NCBI GenBank assembly: GCA_910583675.1
Contig: CAJTYH010000021.1
Coordinates: 1-53,438 of the forward strand
Length of the DNA: 53,438 nt
Source of the DNA: an uncultured Muribaculaceae bacterium
Lineage (GTDB): Bacteria; Bacteroidota; Bacteroidia; Bacteroidales; Muribaculaceae
Direction: 5' to 3'
In this document: positions 25,609 to 36,400 of the stretch, piece after piece
Layout of the letters: every line of letters begins with the position of its first letter
How positions within the stretch are numbered: the first letter of the stretch is position 1
Made by a program: the position numbers and the translations under genes
The notes under the pieces: generated by a model
What the model was told of the DNA's origin: nothing
The model's input: only the letters and a program-made list of their open reading frames with translations
Database searches by the model: none

Positions 25609-25650
25609 AAGAAATTAGAAATTAAGAAATAAAGAAACGAGAAACAAGAA
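25609..25650 (-). repeat. AATTTCT-type octad repeat (copy B, purine strand on plus)
   Basis: Imperfect repeats of about 7-8 bp (GAAATTA, GAAATTAA, GAAATAAA, GAAAC) start 10 bp after the dprA stop. The reverse complement resembles copy A at 3565-3610. The rest of the 146-bp gap to the next gene holds nothing recognised. Confidence 0.55.
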
Positions 25651-25745
25651 GCAGGGAATCCTATCACATAAGGATTAACGCGCATTCTCCAAACAATCAT
25701 CCCCGGCTTACCGTTACCAAGACATAACACCAAACACCCGAAATC

Positions 25746-26621
25746 ATGGAAAAGAAAATCATCGCTCCATCCGAGCTTATAATAAATCCTGACGGATCGG
25801 TATTCCACCTACACCTTCGTCCCGACCAGCTTACAGACCGCATCATCCTCGTGGGCGATCCCGGGAGGGTTGACATCGTAGCCGAGCATTTCGACACACG
25901 CACATTCGAAGTCAGCTCACGTGAATTCCACACCATCGGAGGCACATACAATGGCAAGCCTATCATGTGCCTTTCCCACGGCATCGGGCCTGACAACATT
26001 GACATTGTAATAAATGAACTTGACGCACTTGCAAACATCGATTTCGAAACACGCGAGGTAAAAGGCACCCACAGGCAACTCAGCATGGTACGCATCGGCA
26101 CATCGGGTGCCCTGCAACCTGAGCTTATCGTCGGCACTCCCGTAATCGCGGAAAAAGCGATCGGTTTCGACGGAGTGCTCAACTATTACGCCGGACGCAA
26201 CGAAGTCGCAGACCTCGAATTTGAAAAGGCTTTCTGCGAACATACCGGCTGGAACCCACTTTGGGCGAAACCATACGTGGTGGATGCGCACAACGAACTT
26301 GTAGCGCAGATCGGACGCGACGACATGGTGCGCGGAAACACCATCTCCGCCGTCGGTTTCTATGGCCCCCAGGGACGTGAACTTCGACTCCCGCTGGCAA
26401 ATCCCGATCTGAACTCCCGCATAGAGTCATTCCGTTTCAACGGTAAGAAAGTGACCAACTACGAAATGGAGAGCGCACCCCTTCAGGGCCTAAGCCGGCT
26501 GATGGGGCATCGAGCCATGACTGTCTGCTCGATCATCGCCAACCGAATGCGCCACGACGCAACTCCCAATTACAAGACTGCGATACGCGATCTCATCGCC
26601 ACAGTGCTTGACAGAATCTGA
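25746..26621 (+). CDS. Uridine phosphorylase-like nucleoside phosphorylase
   Basis: 291 residues, cytosolic PNP_UDP_1 fold. GDPGR (about 38-42) binds phosphate, RIGTSGAL (about 119-126) is the second phosphate/ribose block, and NYEMESAPL (about 241-249) carries the conserved ribose-binding Met-Glu. The reaction is reversible phosphorolysis of a nucleoside to base and ribose-1-phosphate. Uridine is likely from the overall pattern, but specificity is not certain. The HMA-AraC gene follows 4 nt later, so they are probably cotranscribed although not obviously related in function. Confidence 0.9.
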   Translation: MEKKIIAPSELIINPDGSVFHLHLRPDQLTDRIILVGDPGRVDIVAEHFDTRTFEVSSREFHTIGGTYNGKPIMCLSHGIGPDNIDIVINELDALANIDFETREVKGTHRQLSMVRIGTSGALQPELIVGTPVIAEKAIGFDGVLNYYAGRNEVADLEFEKAFCEHTGWNPLWAKPYVVDAHNELVAQIGRDDMVRGNTISAVGFYGPQGRELRLPLANPDLNSRIESFRFNGKKVTNYEMESAPLQGLSRLMGHRAMTVCSIIANRMRHDATPNYKTAIRDLIATVLDRI

Positions 26622-26625
26622 ACCC

Positions 26626-27183
26626 ATGTACATACCCATCAAAGGAATGGTATGCCGCCACTGCGTCGAAGCAGTGGAGCGCGCCCTCAACAAAGCCGGT
26701 GTCTCCGAGGCAAAAGTCAGCCTCGGAGGTGCCGAGCTTCCCGACGAGGAAGGTTCCGACCCGCAGGTGATGGCACGTATCGACCGTGAACTTGAAGCGT
26801 CCGGATTTCAACGGCTGACAGGCGCGGAGGCCGCTCTTGTAGAACGCGCCAAAATCATAATAATCGAACATGTGCGCAATGCCGACTGCCACCTCAACCT
26901 TTCGGCATGCCTCAGCGATCATCTGCACACCGACTACTCCGTCATCAGCAAGATATTTTCGGCACGCGAGGGACGCACGATTGAGAAATACGCCATTGCC
27001 CAGAGGGTGGAATATGTCAAAGAGCTACTGTCCTACCGCCAACTCAACATCACAGAGATTGCCGATCGCACAGGATACTCCAGTGTGGCACACCTATCCC
27101 GCCAGTTCAAATCCATAACAGGCCTCACCCCTTCGGCATTCATCAAAGCCGCGTTGCCACGAATCCCCCTCAACAAGGTATGA
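26626..27183 (+). CDS. HMA-AraC fusion, putative metal-responsive regulator
   Basis: 185 residues from the ATG at 26626 (4 nt after the previous stop); an ATG at 26608 would overlap the upstream gene by 14 nt. Residues 1-68 look like a heavy-metal-associated (HMA) fold with the metal motif GMVCRHC (C10, C13). Residues of about 80-180 form an AraC-type DNA-binding domain: the helices around VRNADCHLNLSACLSDHLHT and LNITEIADRTGYSSVAHLSR and the end FKSITGLTPSAFIK. Metal chaperone-like sensing fused directly to AraC is uncommon. The permease gene with its own HMA domain starts 105 bp downstream and is the likely target. Confidence 0.88.
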   Translation: MYIPIKGMVCRHCVEAVERALNKAGVSEAKVSLGGAELPDEEGSDPQVMARIDRELEASGFQRLTGAEAALVERAKIIIIEHVRNADCHLNLSACLSDHLHTDYSVISKIFSAREGRTIEKYAIAQRVEYVKELLSYRQLNITEIADRTGYSSVAHLSRQFKSITGLTPSAFIKAALPRIPLNKV

Positions 27184-27253
27184 GGATCCCACCCTGCTGA
27201 AATTATGCAAGCAACATCCTTAATGATGTAACAGATATGTAGTCACGGCATTG

Positions 27254-27261
27254 TAATTTTG
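27254..27261 (+). promoter_or_regulatory. -7 box of the metal permease gene
   Basis: TAATTTTG is 27 nt before the ATG at 27289. No -33 match is present; instead ACATC-N6-GATGT (27214-27229) lies about 25-40 bp upstream of the box. An activator-dependent promoter served by the HMA-AraC protein would look like this, but that is inference. Confidence 0.5.
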
Positions 27262-27288
27262 CAATGTCTAACCGAAACATATCTGATA

Positions 27289-28587
27289 ATGAATCTTGAT
27301 TTTCAGCATTTCATATACGCACTGGTGCGCATCCTCAACGAGATGTCGCCCTACATCCTGCTTGGATTCATCCTTGCAGGCATACTACATGTATTCGTGC
27401 AACCCGCGCAAATGAGCCGGCATCTTTCCGGACGCGGTTGGAAACCAGTTGTAAAAGCTGCACTTCTCGGGATCCCCCTTCCACTATGCTCATGCGGAGT
27501 GTTGCCTACTGCTATCTCCCTGCGTCGGCAAGGTGCATCCAGAGGTGCGTCAACCTCGTTCCTCATAGCCACACCCCAGACAGGAGTCGACTCAATCGCC
27601 GCTACCTATGCACTGCTCGGACTGCCGTTTGCCATCCTGCGTCCGATTGCGGCGCTTGCCGGATCCGTATTCGGAGGAATGGCTGTTGACAAAGCGGAAA
27701 ACGACAACCTTGAAGAGGGCGTTGCTTCCGTCTCCTTACCCAACAATCACACTCCACGTACATTCTTTGGCAAATTGACCGAAGCTATCCGTTACGGACT
27801 TGTGGATATGGTGGCATCCGTCGGCAAATGGCTTGTGATAGGACTTATAGTCGCCGCCATAATCACAGTAGCAGTCCCCGACTCCCTATTCCTATCGATG
27901 AGCGAACACCCCGTTCTCGCGATGCTCGTCATGGTCATAGTGGCAGTGCCGATGTACATCTGTGCCACCGGTTCTATCCCCATTGCCATGTCACTTATGC
28001 TCAAAGGACTGACGCCCGGAGTGGCTTTCGTGCTGCTGATGGCCGGCCCTGCCGCAAATTTCGCATCCGTGATACTCCTCCGGAAAAATCTCGGAAACCG
28101 TTCCACCACCATATACGTAGCATCGGTAATAATCACCGCACTGGTTTTCGGCATAATTATAGACTACCTTCTCCCGGCATCATGGTTTGCCATCCCTGCC
28201 GGATCTATCGGCGCGGATACAGCATGCCACCTCGAACTTCCAATATTCTCAACCGCATGCACAGTCCTATTGATCGCTCTCCTCATATACTCCCAATATC
28301 GCACAAGGCGCAACCCTCATTCCCACGCATGCGCTTGTGACTGCTCAAAAGACAACGATTGTAAAACCTCAAATGATAACGACATGACTACTACCTATAA
28401 CGTGAAAGGTATGGCTTGCGCCCATTGCAAAGCCACCGTAGAAAAGGCCGTCGGTTCGCTCGCCGGTGTAAATTCCGCCATAGTGGATCTCTCTGCCGGA
28501 ACAATTACCGTAGACGGGACAGCGCTTCCTGAAGACATACTGGCTGCCATAACAGCCGCCGGATTCGATCCGTCGCTCCCCGAATAG
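27289..28587 (+). CDS. SO_0444-like Cu/Zn efflux permease (PF03773) with C-terminal HMA domain
   Basis: 432 residues from the ATG at 27289, matching the family start. About eight to ten membrane helices form the PF03773 permease, with the conserved LPLCSCGVLPTA motif near 65 and MYICATGSIPIAMSL plus LLMAGPAANFASV in the second half. A His/Cys-rich linker (HSHACACDCSKDNDC) leads to a C-terminal HMA domain with GMACAHC (last about 70 residues). This layout is that of metal efflux permeases named SO_0444-like. The linker could also bind metal. The exported ion (Cu, Zn, or another soft metal) is not settled by sequence. Confidence 0.85.
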   Translation: MNLDFQHFIYALVRILNEMSPYILLGFILAGILHVFVQPAQMSRHLSGRGWKPVVKAALLGIPLPLCSCGVLPTAISLRRQGASRGASTSFLIATPQTGVDSIAATYALLGLPFAILRPIAALAGSVFGGMAVDKAENDNLEEGVASVSLPNNHTPRTFFGKLTEAIRYGLVDMVASVGKWLVIGLIVAAIITVAVPDSLFLSMSEHPVLAMLVMVIVAVPMYICATGSIPIAMSLMLKGLTPGVAFVLLMAGPAANFASVILLRKNLGNRSTTIYVASVIITALVFGIIIDYLLPASWFAIPAGSIGADTACHLELPIFSTACTVLLIALLIYSQYRTRRNPHSHACACDCSKDNDCKTSNDNDMTTTYNVKGMACAHCKATVEKAVGSLAGVNSAIVDLSAGTITVDGTALPEDILAAITAAGFDPSLPE

Positions 28588-28606
28588 CGGTCGTACATAT
28601 ACAAGC

Positions 28607-28643
28607 AAACAGGCGCGGAATTTGAACTGTTCCGCGCCTGTTT
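28607..28643. terminator. Bidirectional terminator after the permease gene
   Basis: A perfect 14-bp stem (28607-28620 with 28630-28643) ends in TTTATTCG on the plus strand and in TTTGCTTG on the minus strand. It separates the convergent permease and large secreted-protein genes. Confidence 0.85.
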
Positions 28644-28660
28644 ATTCGTATACTCGTTTG

Positions 28661-31600
28661 TTATCTAACCACGACCTTTGCTACCGACGAGCCTACGGAA
28701 ACCACGTATATGCCGGTTTCCACGGAAATGGACATATGTTCAGTACCGACATCCTTTCGGATCAATTTGCCATCGGCCGTAAAGACGCTCACAAGGAGGT
28801 CATCAGCACCGTCAATCGCAATGACACCCTCGCCACCACGTACAGACAGTCCCGGAATTTCCGTGCCATCTATACCTGACAAGGTAGCTGTTACAGCCTT
28901 GGATGGCCTGGATTCGCCCTTGTCGAACAATCCGGTTACAACATATTCATGTTCAACATCCCTGATCGGTGTCTTGTCGACAAAACCGTTTTCATTCGCG
29001 GTCACATTGGCGAGAAGTTCGCCGTCGCGATAAACATTGTAACTCTCAAGTGTTATTTCATTTTCCTCCGGGGCAGGGATAAAAGTAACATCATCCACAA
29101 AGAACATGAATTTGAACACGGATGTACAACGAATAGCGAGGCGTTTGGCTCCATCAGGCAACTTGAAGCTATATGCCGTCCATACACCGTCTATGCCGTC
29201 GCGTCCTCCGACTTTGATGAAATCTTCGGGATCAGTGCTTCCTGTGGAATAGAGCACCTCGAACGACTCCGGATAGGCATCAAAGTAACTACGGGCATAG
29301 AACGATATTGTCTGCTCCTTACCGCAAAGTTCAGGAGAGATAGCCCAGTCATCGGCCTGAGCCTCCTGACTGTCAATATAGCCGAACATCTGCGCAAGGT
29401 ACTTGTCACCGGAATTGGCTTGGAACTCGGAATAATCCACATAGTCGGGGTGCGACCCGTCCATTACCCAGAACGACTGCACTGAGTTGGCAGGGATGCC
29501 GGGTATTACCGCTCCATCACTGAAACCACCGATCTTGGCGCCGTCACGATCAACGAATATCCAGCCACCGGCCTCGGTTGTAGTCCATGAAGGATATCCC
29601 TCGAAATCATCCGTTATGGCATCCGGAACATAGTTGGCAAAATCGGGTTTGCCCCAACTCAACGCGATACCCTCCTCGGATGCTGTCGCCGCAAGTTCTT
29701 CGACATACGGGAGTGTCGGCATCACCGGCGTAACGGTTATCTCCTGCGATTCATTGTCTTCCGGAAGCTGTTCATCATCAAAAGCTATCTTGGCCATATA
29801 CCTGACAGGATCTGTAAGGAAGACAGGAAGCATCTGTACGAAGCTGACCTCGGCATTCCCGAAAGTGGGTATCGGCTTGCCATCTACCTCTGCCACTTTC
29901 TCTCCTGACCGATACAGCTCCACCTTGTATGCCGTCACATCTTTGGCACCGTTGTTTTCTATCTTGACGGGGATTCTGAATTCCGCCCCGGTCTTGACTG
30001 TCTCAGGAGCCGAAATGCCTGACACCGCAAGATTATAATCCACGAAGTTGTCCACACGTATTGCATCAATGAAGGTGTAAGTCCATATCCGGCAATACGA
30101 GGTAAAGTACAGTTGCACGACCTTGTCCTTGTATTCGGTCAAAGGAACGGTTATGCGGATCCAACCCTCTTCTTCCGCCAGATCGGAAATAGTCAAATGA
30201 CGGACAACCTTTGTTTCACCCTCACAAACTACTGAAATCTCGATCTCATTGTCATCTACCTCGTCATCCTCTCCGGTGATACTGTAGGTATAGAATGAAA
30301 GCGTCGGGATCTCAAGCCCGGCAAGGTCTATCTTGCCTGTCATCAACGTGCCGGAATCATCAAGTTGGCGCGCGACTGATCCGATGAAACCATTGTCACC
30401 ATCCTTTGACCTTACTTCCGGATTATCATTGAAGAGTTGCCATTTGGCTCCACCGGACGAATTGGTAGCAAGAATAGACTTTGGAGCACCGTTTGAGAAA
30501 GATTCACGGAAAGGACACGCATAGGGTTTCCCGACGGGAATCATTGGAGTCGGCACTCCGTCAGAAACTCCGCCAAGCGTCTGAGCCACTACCAGATATT
30601 GCGCAAACGACTGCGTATCGGGATCTTTTGAAGCCATAAGTGTGAACGAAGTCTCCTTTATGTCTTTTGCTACAAGGCTGTATTCGCCATTAACCGGAGC
30701 ATACACCTGATAAGTGATGAATTCCCGATTGAGAAGATTACCCTGGGAATCAGTTGTCGGTGCAGACCAGGAAATGGTAACCTCACCAAGCTTTGCCGTC
30801 TCACGGATTGAAACATTTTCAGGAAGTGACGGATCAAGGACACCCACATAAGACGTGACTTTCACTTCAGGCCCCTCCCCAGCTGCATTCACCGCATATG
30901 CCGAGTATACATAGTCGGCACATTCCGGAACTTCATCGGTAAATTTCAGGTTAGCCCCGATGGCCGGCGCCTCAAATGAATGGATCTCTTCTCCGTCACG
31001 CAACAGCTTGACACTCTTCAGCTCAGAAAGACGATAGCCCTCAAGGCTGAAAGAGGGTGCCTTTACAGTGACTTCAGACTTCATTTCGCCGTTGGTATGC
31101 GACACGACGGTTATCTCCTCAGGAGCTTCAGGTATCTGCGAACTTACACCCTGTTCAATCTTGAGATTGTCAATCGTTATTGAATATCGGTTTGGTGCGC
31201 TGCACCCGTGTATGCCCACATAATATACACCATCCTCGGATGGCAAGATGAACCCACTGTAATTTACAAAGTCGGTATGAGCGGCCACAGTTCGCGGGAT
31301 AACGCTTTCGCGCATGTCAGCTACGGTGTTTCCTGTTCCGAACCTTACCTCAAACATCTCTTGCGAGCTTCCATTTCCTGTGGCTACATCCATCGAAAAA
31401 CGATAAGCCTTTCCTGCCTCCAATTTCACCGGAGGAGTTATGAGCCAGTCATCCATCTCCAGATGCTCATTGAAGATCACATGGAGATTGCCGATATACG
31501 GCCCCCACGTATATTCATCGTTATTTGCATTGATCACAGTGTAATAGTCAAACGTCTCTATCTTGTTGAAGTCATCCATATAAGGCAACGCCGCTTCCCC

Positions 31601-33202
31601 GATGAAGAGTTTCTGGGAACGTCCCGGCTGTGATGTCATACCTGCATGCATCGCCTCAACTATATATGAATAAGTCGCGAAAGATTCAGGCTCAGGCACA
31701 TTATCCACATAAGCCGTTTCTGCGATGCCATTGGCAAGCACCTTGTTGTCAGGCATACGCACCACGCGGTAAGTGACCGCCTCAGGATCAATGAATCCAC
31801 CATTGACAGCAGTCGTAACAGGATTCCATGAAACGGTTATGGCAGTGCCGTCTGCAGTTGCCGACACTACAGGAATCGAAGGAGTATCACGCCCTACGAA
31901 CAGGGTCTGCGTCACTGCCGGCGACAGACCTTGATCATTGAAAACAACAACCGAGATTGTATACGATCCCTCGTCTGCAAGACTGACTGGCACACTCACA
32001 AAAGATCCCGACGCGGCATTGCCATCGGCAATTTTAGCATTGTTCGCCTGTATCTCATAGTTCAACATACCGGAAAGCGGATTGCCGTCAATGTCTGCCG
32101 CCGGCATGGTGAACGAGATGTTTCCTTCGAGAGCACCTCCGGGAAAATCAATACTTAGGCCACTGATTGCCGCCGGCGACCCCGCGCTGACACCGCTGTC
32201 AGGTATAAAAAGTCCCAGCACCTCCTCATCGTCAGCGAACTGATATACCAACGTTGTCGCGCCGGTCTTGACATCCACCTCATACAGATAGCCGCACTCG
32301 TCGTCAGGGCTTACCGTCCAGAACATTCGCCCAGATTGCGGATCAATGCATGCCGAAGTCCTGTACAGCGGTTTCTGACCCGTATCTCCGATAAACGTCA
32401 TTTCGCCGTTGGATCCATCTATCGTATACAGATCGGCTCCTACCGTCTCAAGTGAATATCCTATCTTCTCCTGCTTCTTGTCAATGGCATAGATCTTCCC
32501 ATTGGCGTCAATCGCTATGGCTGCCAGTTGGCGTGGCAGGTCGGCTATCTTCGTAGTTGTAAGCCTGTCATAATCTATTGTGCCAAAATAATAGGTCAGA
32601 AGATCCTCATTCTGGAAACATCCGTAGACCTTTCCGTCCACAGGATTGTAAGCCAAGTCCGTGGCCTCCAACGTAACATCGTAGGATACGCGCTGCCGAA
32701 GCTTTTCGCCCGTGTTGAAATCATAGTCGCATACGATCAACTGATATATGTCTGTATCAGTGCTATAGGCTGCATAATATTTGTCTCCGACGCCTACCGA
32801 ACCGGCAAGTCCCTGCACATCACGTATCGCCACCTCGAACTTCTCATTGTCGTTCGTAGGAAGCGAGCTGACAGTAAACTCGATGTTGTCACGTGAGCCT
32901 GAATACTGTATGGCACCGTAGATTTTGGGATATGATGCATCACGCGGCTCCATGGCCAACGCATTCCGATCCCCTTTGGCAATTCTCATCGGGACTGATC
33001 TTGACTCATGCACGGGAGGGAACACGTCACTGTGTGTCTTTCCAACAGCCATCCGTGCATTCTGCTGCAAATTGGGACGGGCAGTAATCGTGGTTGGCGT
33101 TCCGGGAACGTTCCTGTCCCTGACAGGCGGATCGGCAGCCATTCCTGCCGGAATCAGTGCACCGAGCAAAACGGCAGCAATAGTACGAAGAAAGGTTCTC
33201 AT
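28661..33202 (-). CDS. Large secreted multidomain protein with choice-of-anchor J and Fn3 modules (T9SS-like tail)
   Basis: 1513 residues with a signal peptide (MRTFLRTIAAVLLGALIPAGMA). Residues of about 90-350 look like a beta-propeller (repeated VYG, IYAID and YTIDGSNGE patterns). Fibronectin type III modules follow (VSWNPVTTAVNGGFIDPEA, TISWSAPTTDSQGN) with three choice-of-anchor J/MAM-like jelly rolls between them (for example DDWLITPPVKLEAGKAYRFS and DDWAISPELCGKEQTISFYA). The C-terminal about 75 residues, ending GIYVVSVGSSVAKVVVR, resemble a T9SS type A sorting domain. No catalytic motif was found. Adhesion or glycan binding is likely but unproven. It is divergent from the GH78 gene. 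Confidence 0.85.
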   Translation of the reverse strand: MRTFLRTIAAVLLGALIPAGMAADPPVRDRNVPGTPTTITARPNLQQNARMAVGKTHSDVFPPVHESRSVPMRIAKGDRNALAMEPRDASYPKIYGAIQYSGSRDNIEFTVSSLPTNDNEKFEVAIRDVQGLAGSVGVGDKYYAAYSTDTDIYQLIVCDYDFNTGEKLRQRVSYDVTLEATDLAYNPVDGKVYGCFQNEDLLTYYFGTIDYDRLTTTKIADLPRQLAAIAIDANGKIYAIDKKQEKIGYSLETVGADLYTIDGSNGEMTFIGDTGQKPLYRTSACIDPQSGRMFWTVSPDDECGYLYEVDVKTGATTLVYQFADDEEVLGLFIPDSGVSAGSPAAISGLSIDFPGGALEGNISFTMPAADIDGNPLSGMLNYEIQANNAKIADGNAASGSFVSVPVSLADEGSYTISVVVFNDQGLSPAVTQTLFVGRDTPSIPVVSATADGTAITVSWNPVTTAVNGGFIDPEAVTYRVVRMPDNKVLANGIAETAYVDNVPEPESFATYSYIVEAMHAGMTSQPGRSQKLFIGEAALPYMDDFNKIETFDYYTVINANNDEYTWGPYIGNLHVIFNEHLEMDDWLITPPVKLEAGKAYRFSMDVATGNGSSQEMFEVRFGTGNTVADMRESVIPRTVAAHTDFVNYSGFILPSEDGVYYVGIHGCSAPNRYSITIDNLKIEQGVSSQIPEAPEEITVVSHTNGEMKSEVTVKAPSFSLEGYRLSELKSVKLLRDGEEIHSFEAPAIGANLKFTDEVPECADYVYSAYAVNAAGEGPEVKVTSYVGVLDPSLPENVSIRETAKLGEVTISWSAPTTDSQGNLLNREFITYQVYAPVNGEYSLVAKDIKETSFTLMASKDPDTQSFAQYLVVAQTLGGVSDGVPTPMIPVGKPYACPFRESFSNGAPKSILATNSSGGAKWQLFNDNPEVRSKDGDNGFIGSVARQLDDSGTLMTGKIDLAGLEIPTLSFYTYSITGEDDEVDDNEIEISVVCEGETKVVRHLTISDLAEEEGWIRITVPLTEYKDKVVQLYFTSYCRIWTYTFIDAIRVDNFVDYNLAVSGISAPETVKTGAEFRIPVKIENNGAKDVTAYKVELYRSGEKVAEVDGKPIPTFGNAEVSFVQMLPVFLTDPVRYMAKIAFDDEQLPEDNESQEITVTPVMPTLPYVEELAATASEEGIALSWGKPDFANYVPDAITDDFEGYPSWTTTEAGGWIFVDRDGAKIGGFSDGAVIPGIPANSVQSFWVMDGSHPDYVDYSEFQANSGDKYLAQMFGYIDSQEAQADDWAISPELCGKEQTISFYARSYFDAYPESFEVLYSTGSTDPEDFIKVGGRDGIDGVWTAYSFKLPDGAKRLAIRCTSVFKFMFFVDDVTFIPAPEENEITLESYNVYRDGELLANVTANENGFVDKTPIRDVEHEYVVTGLFDKGESRPSKAVTATLSGIDGTEIPGLSVRGGEGVIAIDGADDLLVSVFTADGKLIRKDVGTEHMSISVETGIYVVSVGSSVAKVVVR

Positions 33203-33259
33203 TGCAAAAAATATTAGATTGAACTTACTTGAAGACTTTTATTAAATGGCCTTCGGCAG

Positions 33260-33267
33260 CAAAATTA
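33260..33267 (-). promoter_or_regulatory. -7 box of the large secreted-protein gene
   Basis: TAATTTTG in minus orientation gives a leader of about 52 nt to the ATG at 33202. CAAA at 33291-33294 (TTTG on this strand) is 23 bp upstream and may be the -33 box. Confidence 0.5.
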
Positions 33268-33348
33268 CACAAAACATCGTAACAAACAAGCAAAACGCCA
33301 AAAAACACCAAAATTTTCCTCCTGCGTGGATTACTGCAAAATTCTTCG

Positions 33349-33356
33349 TATATTTG
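33349..33356 (+). promoter_or_regulatory. -7 box of the GH78 gene
   Basis: TATATTTG matches TAnnTTTG 57 nt before the ATG at 33414; no clear -33 box. The two divergent -7 boxes are about 80 bp apart. Confidence 0.5.
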
Positions 33357-33413
33357 CGATCAATAAGGAGAATTCCTTCATCACCAAAATTCAAACGAGA
33401 CCAAAATATCAAG

Positions 33414-36400
33414 ATGAGAACCACTAAACTATTGATAGGGTTATATTTAGCCCTTTCAGGAGTAATGTCGGCAGAGGCTCTTACCGTAGAGCGTCTAAAA
33501 GTGCAGGACATGACAAATCCTACCGTTATCGATGTGGCTGAGCCATCATTCAGTTGGATCATCAAGTCAGATGAACGTTCTGTAAAACAGACATCCTATC
33601 GGATCATAGTCACAACCGACCCCGAAAGGACGCAGCAAGTATGGGATTCGGGTACGATAACAACCGACCGAACCATTTCAGTGCCATCCACCGGAATATC
33701 ACTACAACCCGCCACACGCTATTATTGGTATGTGACGGCCTGTGACAACAAGGGAAACGAAGCCACTTCAACCGAACCGGCCTGGTTCGACACAGGACTT
33801 ATGAACACCGGCTGGGACGGCGCACAATGGATAAAAGCCTCTGACCTGCCACAAGGCACATTGCCCGAACCACCCCGTGAGATCAAGGACTATACCATTG
33901 AAGCCACTTTTGAGATAGAGCATACCGCCGCAGGAATATGCTTCGCGGCCAAGGACGGAAGCAATTTCTACATGTGGCAATTCAATGTCGAGGGCGCTTA
34001 TCCACGCTTTCGTCCCCATCGTTGGCAGAACGGCAATCCCGCATGCCTTGACAATGTGAACCTGACCGGAAAAGCCAATCTGAAAACCGGCAAAGAATAT
34101 ACCATGCGCATCGAGGTCACAGAAAACGGCAAACGCGCACGCACATACATAGACAATGTATTGGTTGACAACCGCACCGGCGACTTCATATACGGTCTTA
34201 TAGGAGTGCGTCAAGACAAGGGGGAAAGCGACGGCCAACCGGAAATTGCAATATTCGACAATTTCAAAGTCACGACCCCTGAGGGTGACATATTATTTAC
34301 AGAAGATTTCTCCACCGATAAGCTATCAATGACCGGAGGTGCCGTGACCGACGGACGGCTCAAAGTTGTAGGCTCTACGGCAAACTCGATTTATGCATGG
34401 CAGAAACAGACCGGCAACAACCTCCACTACACGTTTGAAACGGACATGACGCTTATGGCTGACAATGCCGGTGTTATCTTTGCTGCAACCGGCCCGCGTA
34501 CATATCTCATGTGGCAGGTCAACACCTTTGACGGATCGAAACCGCTTATACGCCATCATATCTACAACAACGCGCTGCGTCCACAATACAGCGACGCAAC
34601 AATAGACGCTATCTCAAAATCAGAACTTCTCGGAAAGGAGCATCGCCTTAAGATAGAGGTCATAGGGCGCGACATACTCACATACATAGACGGTATCCTG
34701 GTTGACACATACACCGACAACTCCGGTGTGGTAGACCGTATGGGCGACATAGGTTTTCGAGTAGACAACTCCGCCGATTTCCGCGACAATGCTTATTTCG
34801 ACAATGTAAAGGTCACAACATACGATGAGGAAGGCAATCCCACAGTTACACTCGAAGAAGATTTCGAACACCTGCCATCTGCATACTTCGTGGATGCAAT
34901 AGTTGAGAACGTCAACGGCGACAACAAGCTCTACATGCCTATCCGTGGAATAGAGACCCGCGTTTTGCAACGGGGAAGCAACGGAGCTCCTATGTTCCGT
35001 CGCGCTTTTTCCATTGATCGAAAGGTCAAATCAGCAAAACTCTATACCTCTGCCCTCGGTGTGTACGATCTTTACCTGAACGGCACGCGCGTAGGCCACA
35101 TACAGCCGGACGGAACGACACGCTACGAGGAGATGAAGCCCGGACGTACAGACTACAACCATCGTGTGCACTACTCCATGCACGATGTCACGTCGCTCCT
35201 GCATGATGGAGACAATGCCGTTGGAGCATACGTGACAAACGGATGGTGGAAAGGCGATGTGGCACACGGTGCATATGGCAACCCAGAACTTGCATTCATC
35301 GGCAAACTGCACATCCAATATGAGAACGGCACCGAGCAGACCATCGTTACCGACTCCTCCTGGGCATCGTACACAGGAGGGGCACTTCGCAGCGGCGATA
35401 TTTACGACGGAGAGATATATGACGCACGCCTGGAAAGCGCGTGGACAGACGGCAGATATGACCAGTCAGCATGGCACGGAGTGGCATACAGCAACGAATT
35501 CAAAGGTGTGATAGAAGCCCCCAAAGTTGCCCCCGTAGAGGAACTCACCGAATTGGAAATGGTTCCAGCAAGCGCCACCATATTCAAGACACCAGAGCTT
35601 AAGACGGGCGATTTCGGAATGATAGACGTTGTAAGCAAGACCGACAATCCGGGCACAATCTCCCTCAAAAAAGGACAAAGCGTGATATTTGATTTTGGAC
35701 AGAATTTCGCCGGATGGGTGGAGTTCACCGTGAAAGGAGAACGAGGTGTGCGTGTGCGATCACGCTACAGCGAGATGCTCAACGACACCGGAGAGAAGTC
35801 ACGAGGGAACGACGGCCCCGGTGGCAGCCTATATCTTTTGAACCTGCGCAGTGCAAACGCCAATCTACACTACACGCTCAACGGCAAGGAAGATGGCGAG
35901 ACTTATCGCCCTACAACCACATTCTACGGATTCCGCTACTGCGAGATGGTTGCTACGGACAACGTAGAGATCATCTCGGTAAAAGGGCGACCCGTAAGCA
36001 CGAGAATGACCGAGACGGGCACATTCCAATGCAGCAACGAACCGGTAAACAAACTATACAGCAACATCGTATGGAGCCAGCGGAGCAACTTCCTGAGCAT
36101 CCCCACCGATTGCCCACAGCGTGACGAACGTCTCGGATGGGCTTTTGACACCCAGATATTCGCACGCACAGCCTCATACAACTCCGATGCCGCTGCCTTC
36201 TACCGCCACTGGATGGAAACAGTGCGCGACGGCCAGAATGCAGAAGGAGCTTTCCCCAACGTCTCACCGTGGGAAAGCTGGGACGGAAACGGCGCAGGAG
36301 CATGGGCTGATGCCGGAATCGTGGTGCCTTGGGTAGTATACCAGATGTACGGCGACACTTCCATCATAAAGGAAAACTATGCCGCTATGGAGAAATACAT

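Noticed and set aside
33246..33413. Extended N-terminus of the GH78 protein
   Set aside because: The extension covers the divergent promoter region and would place the signal peptide internally.
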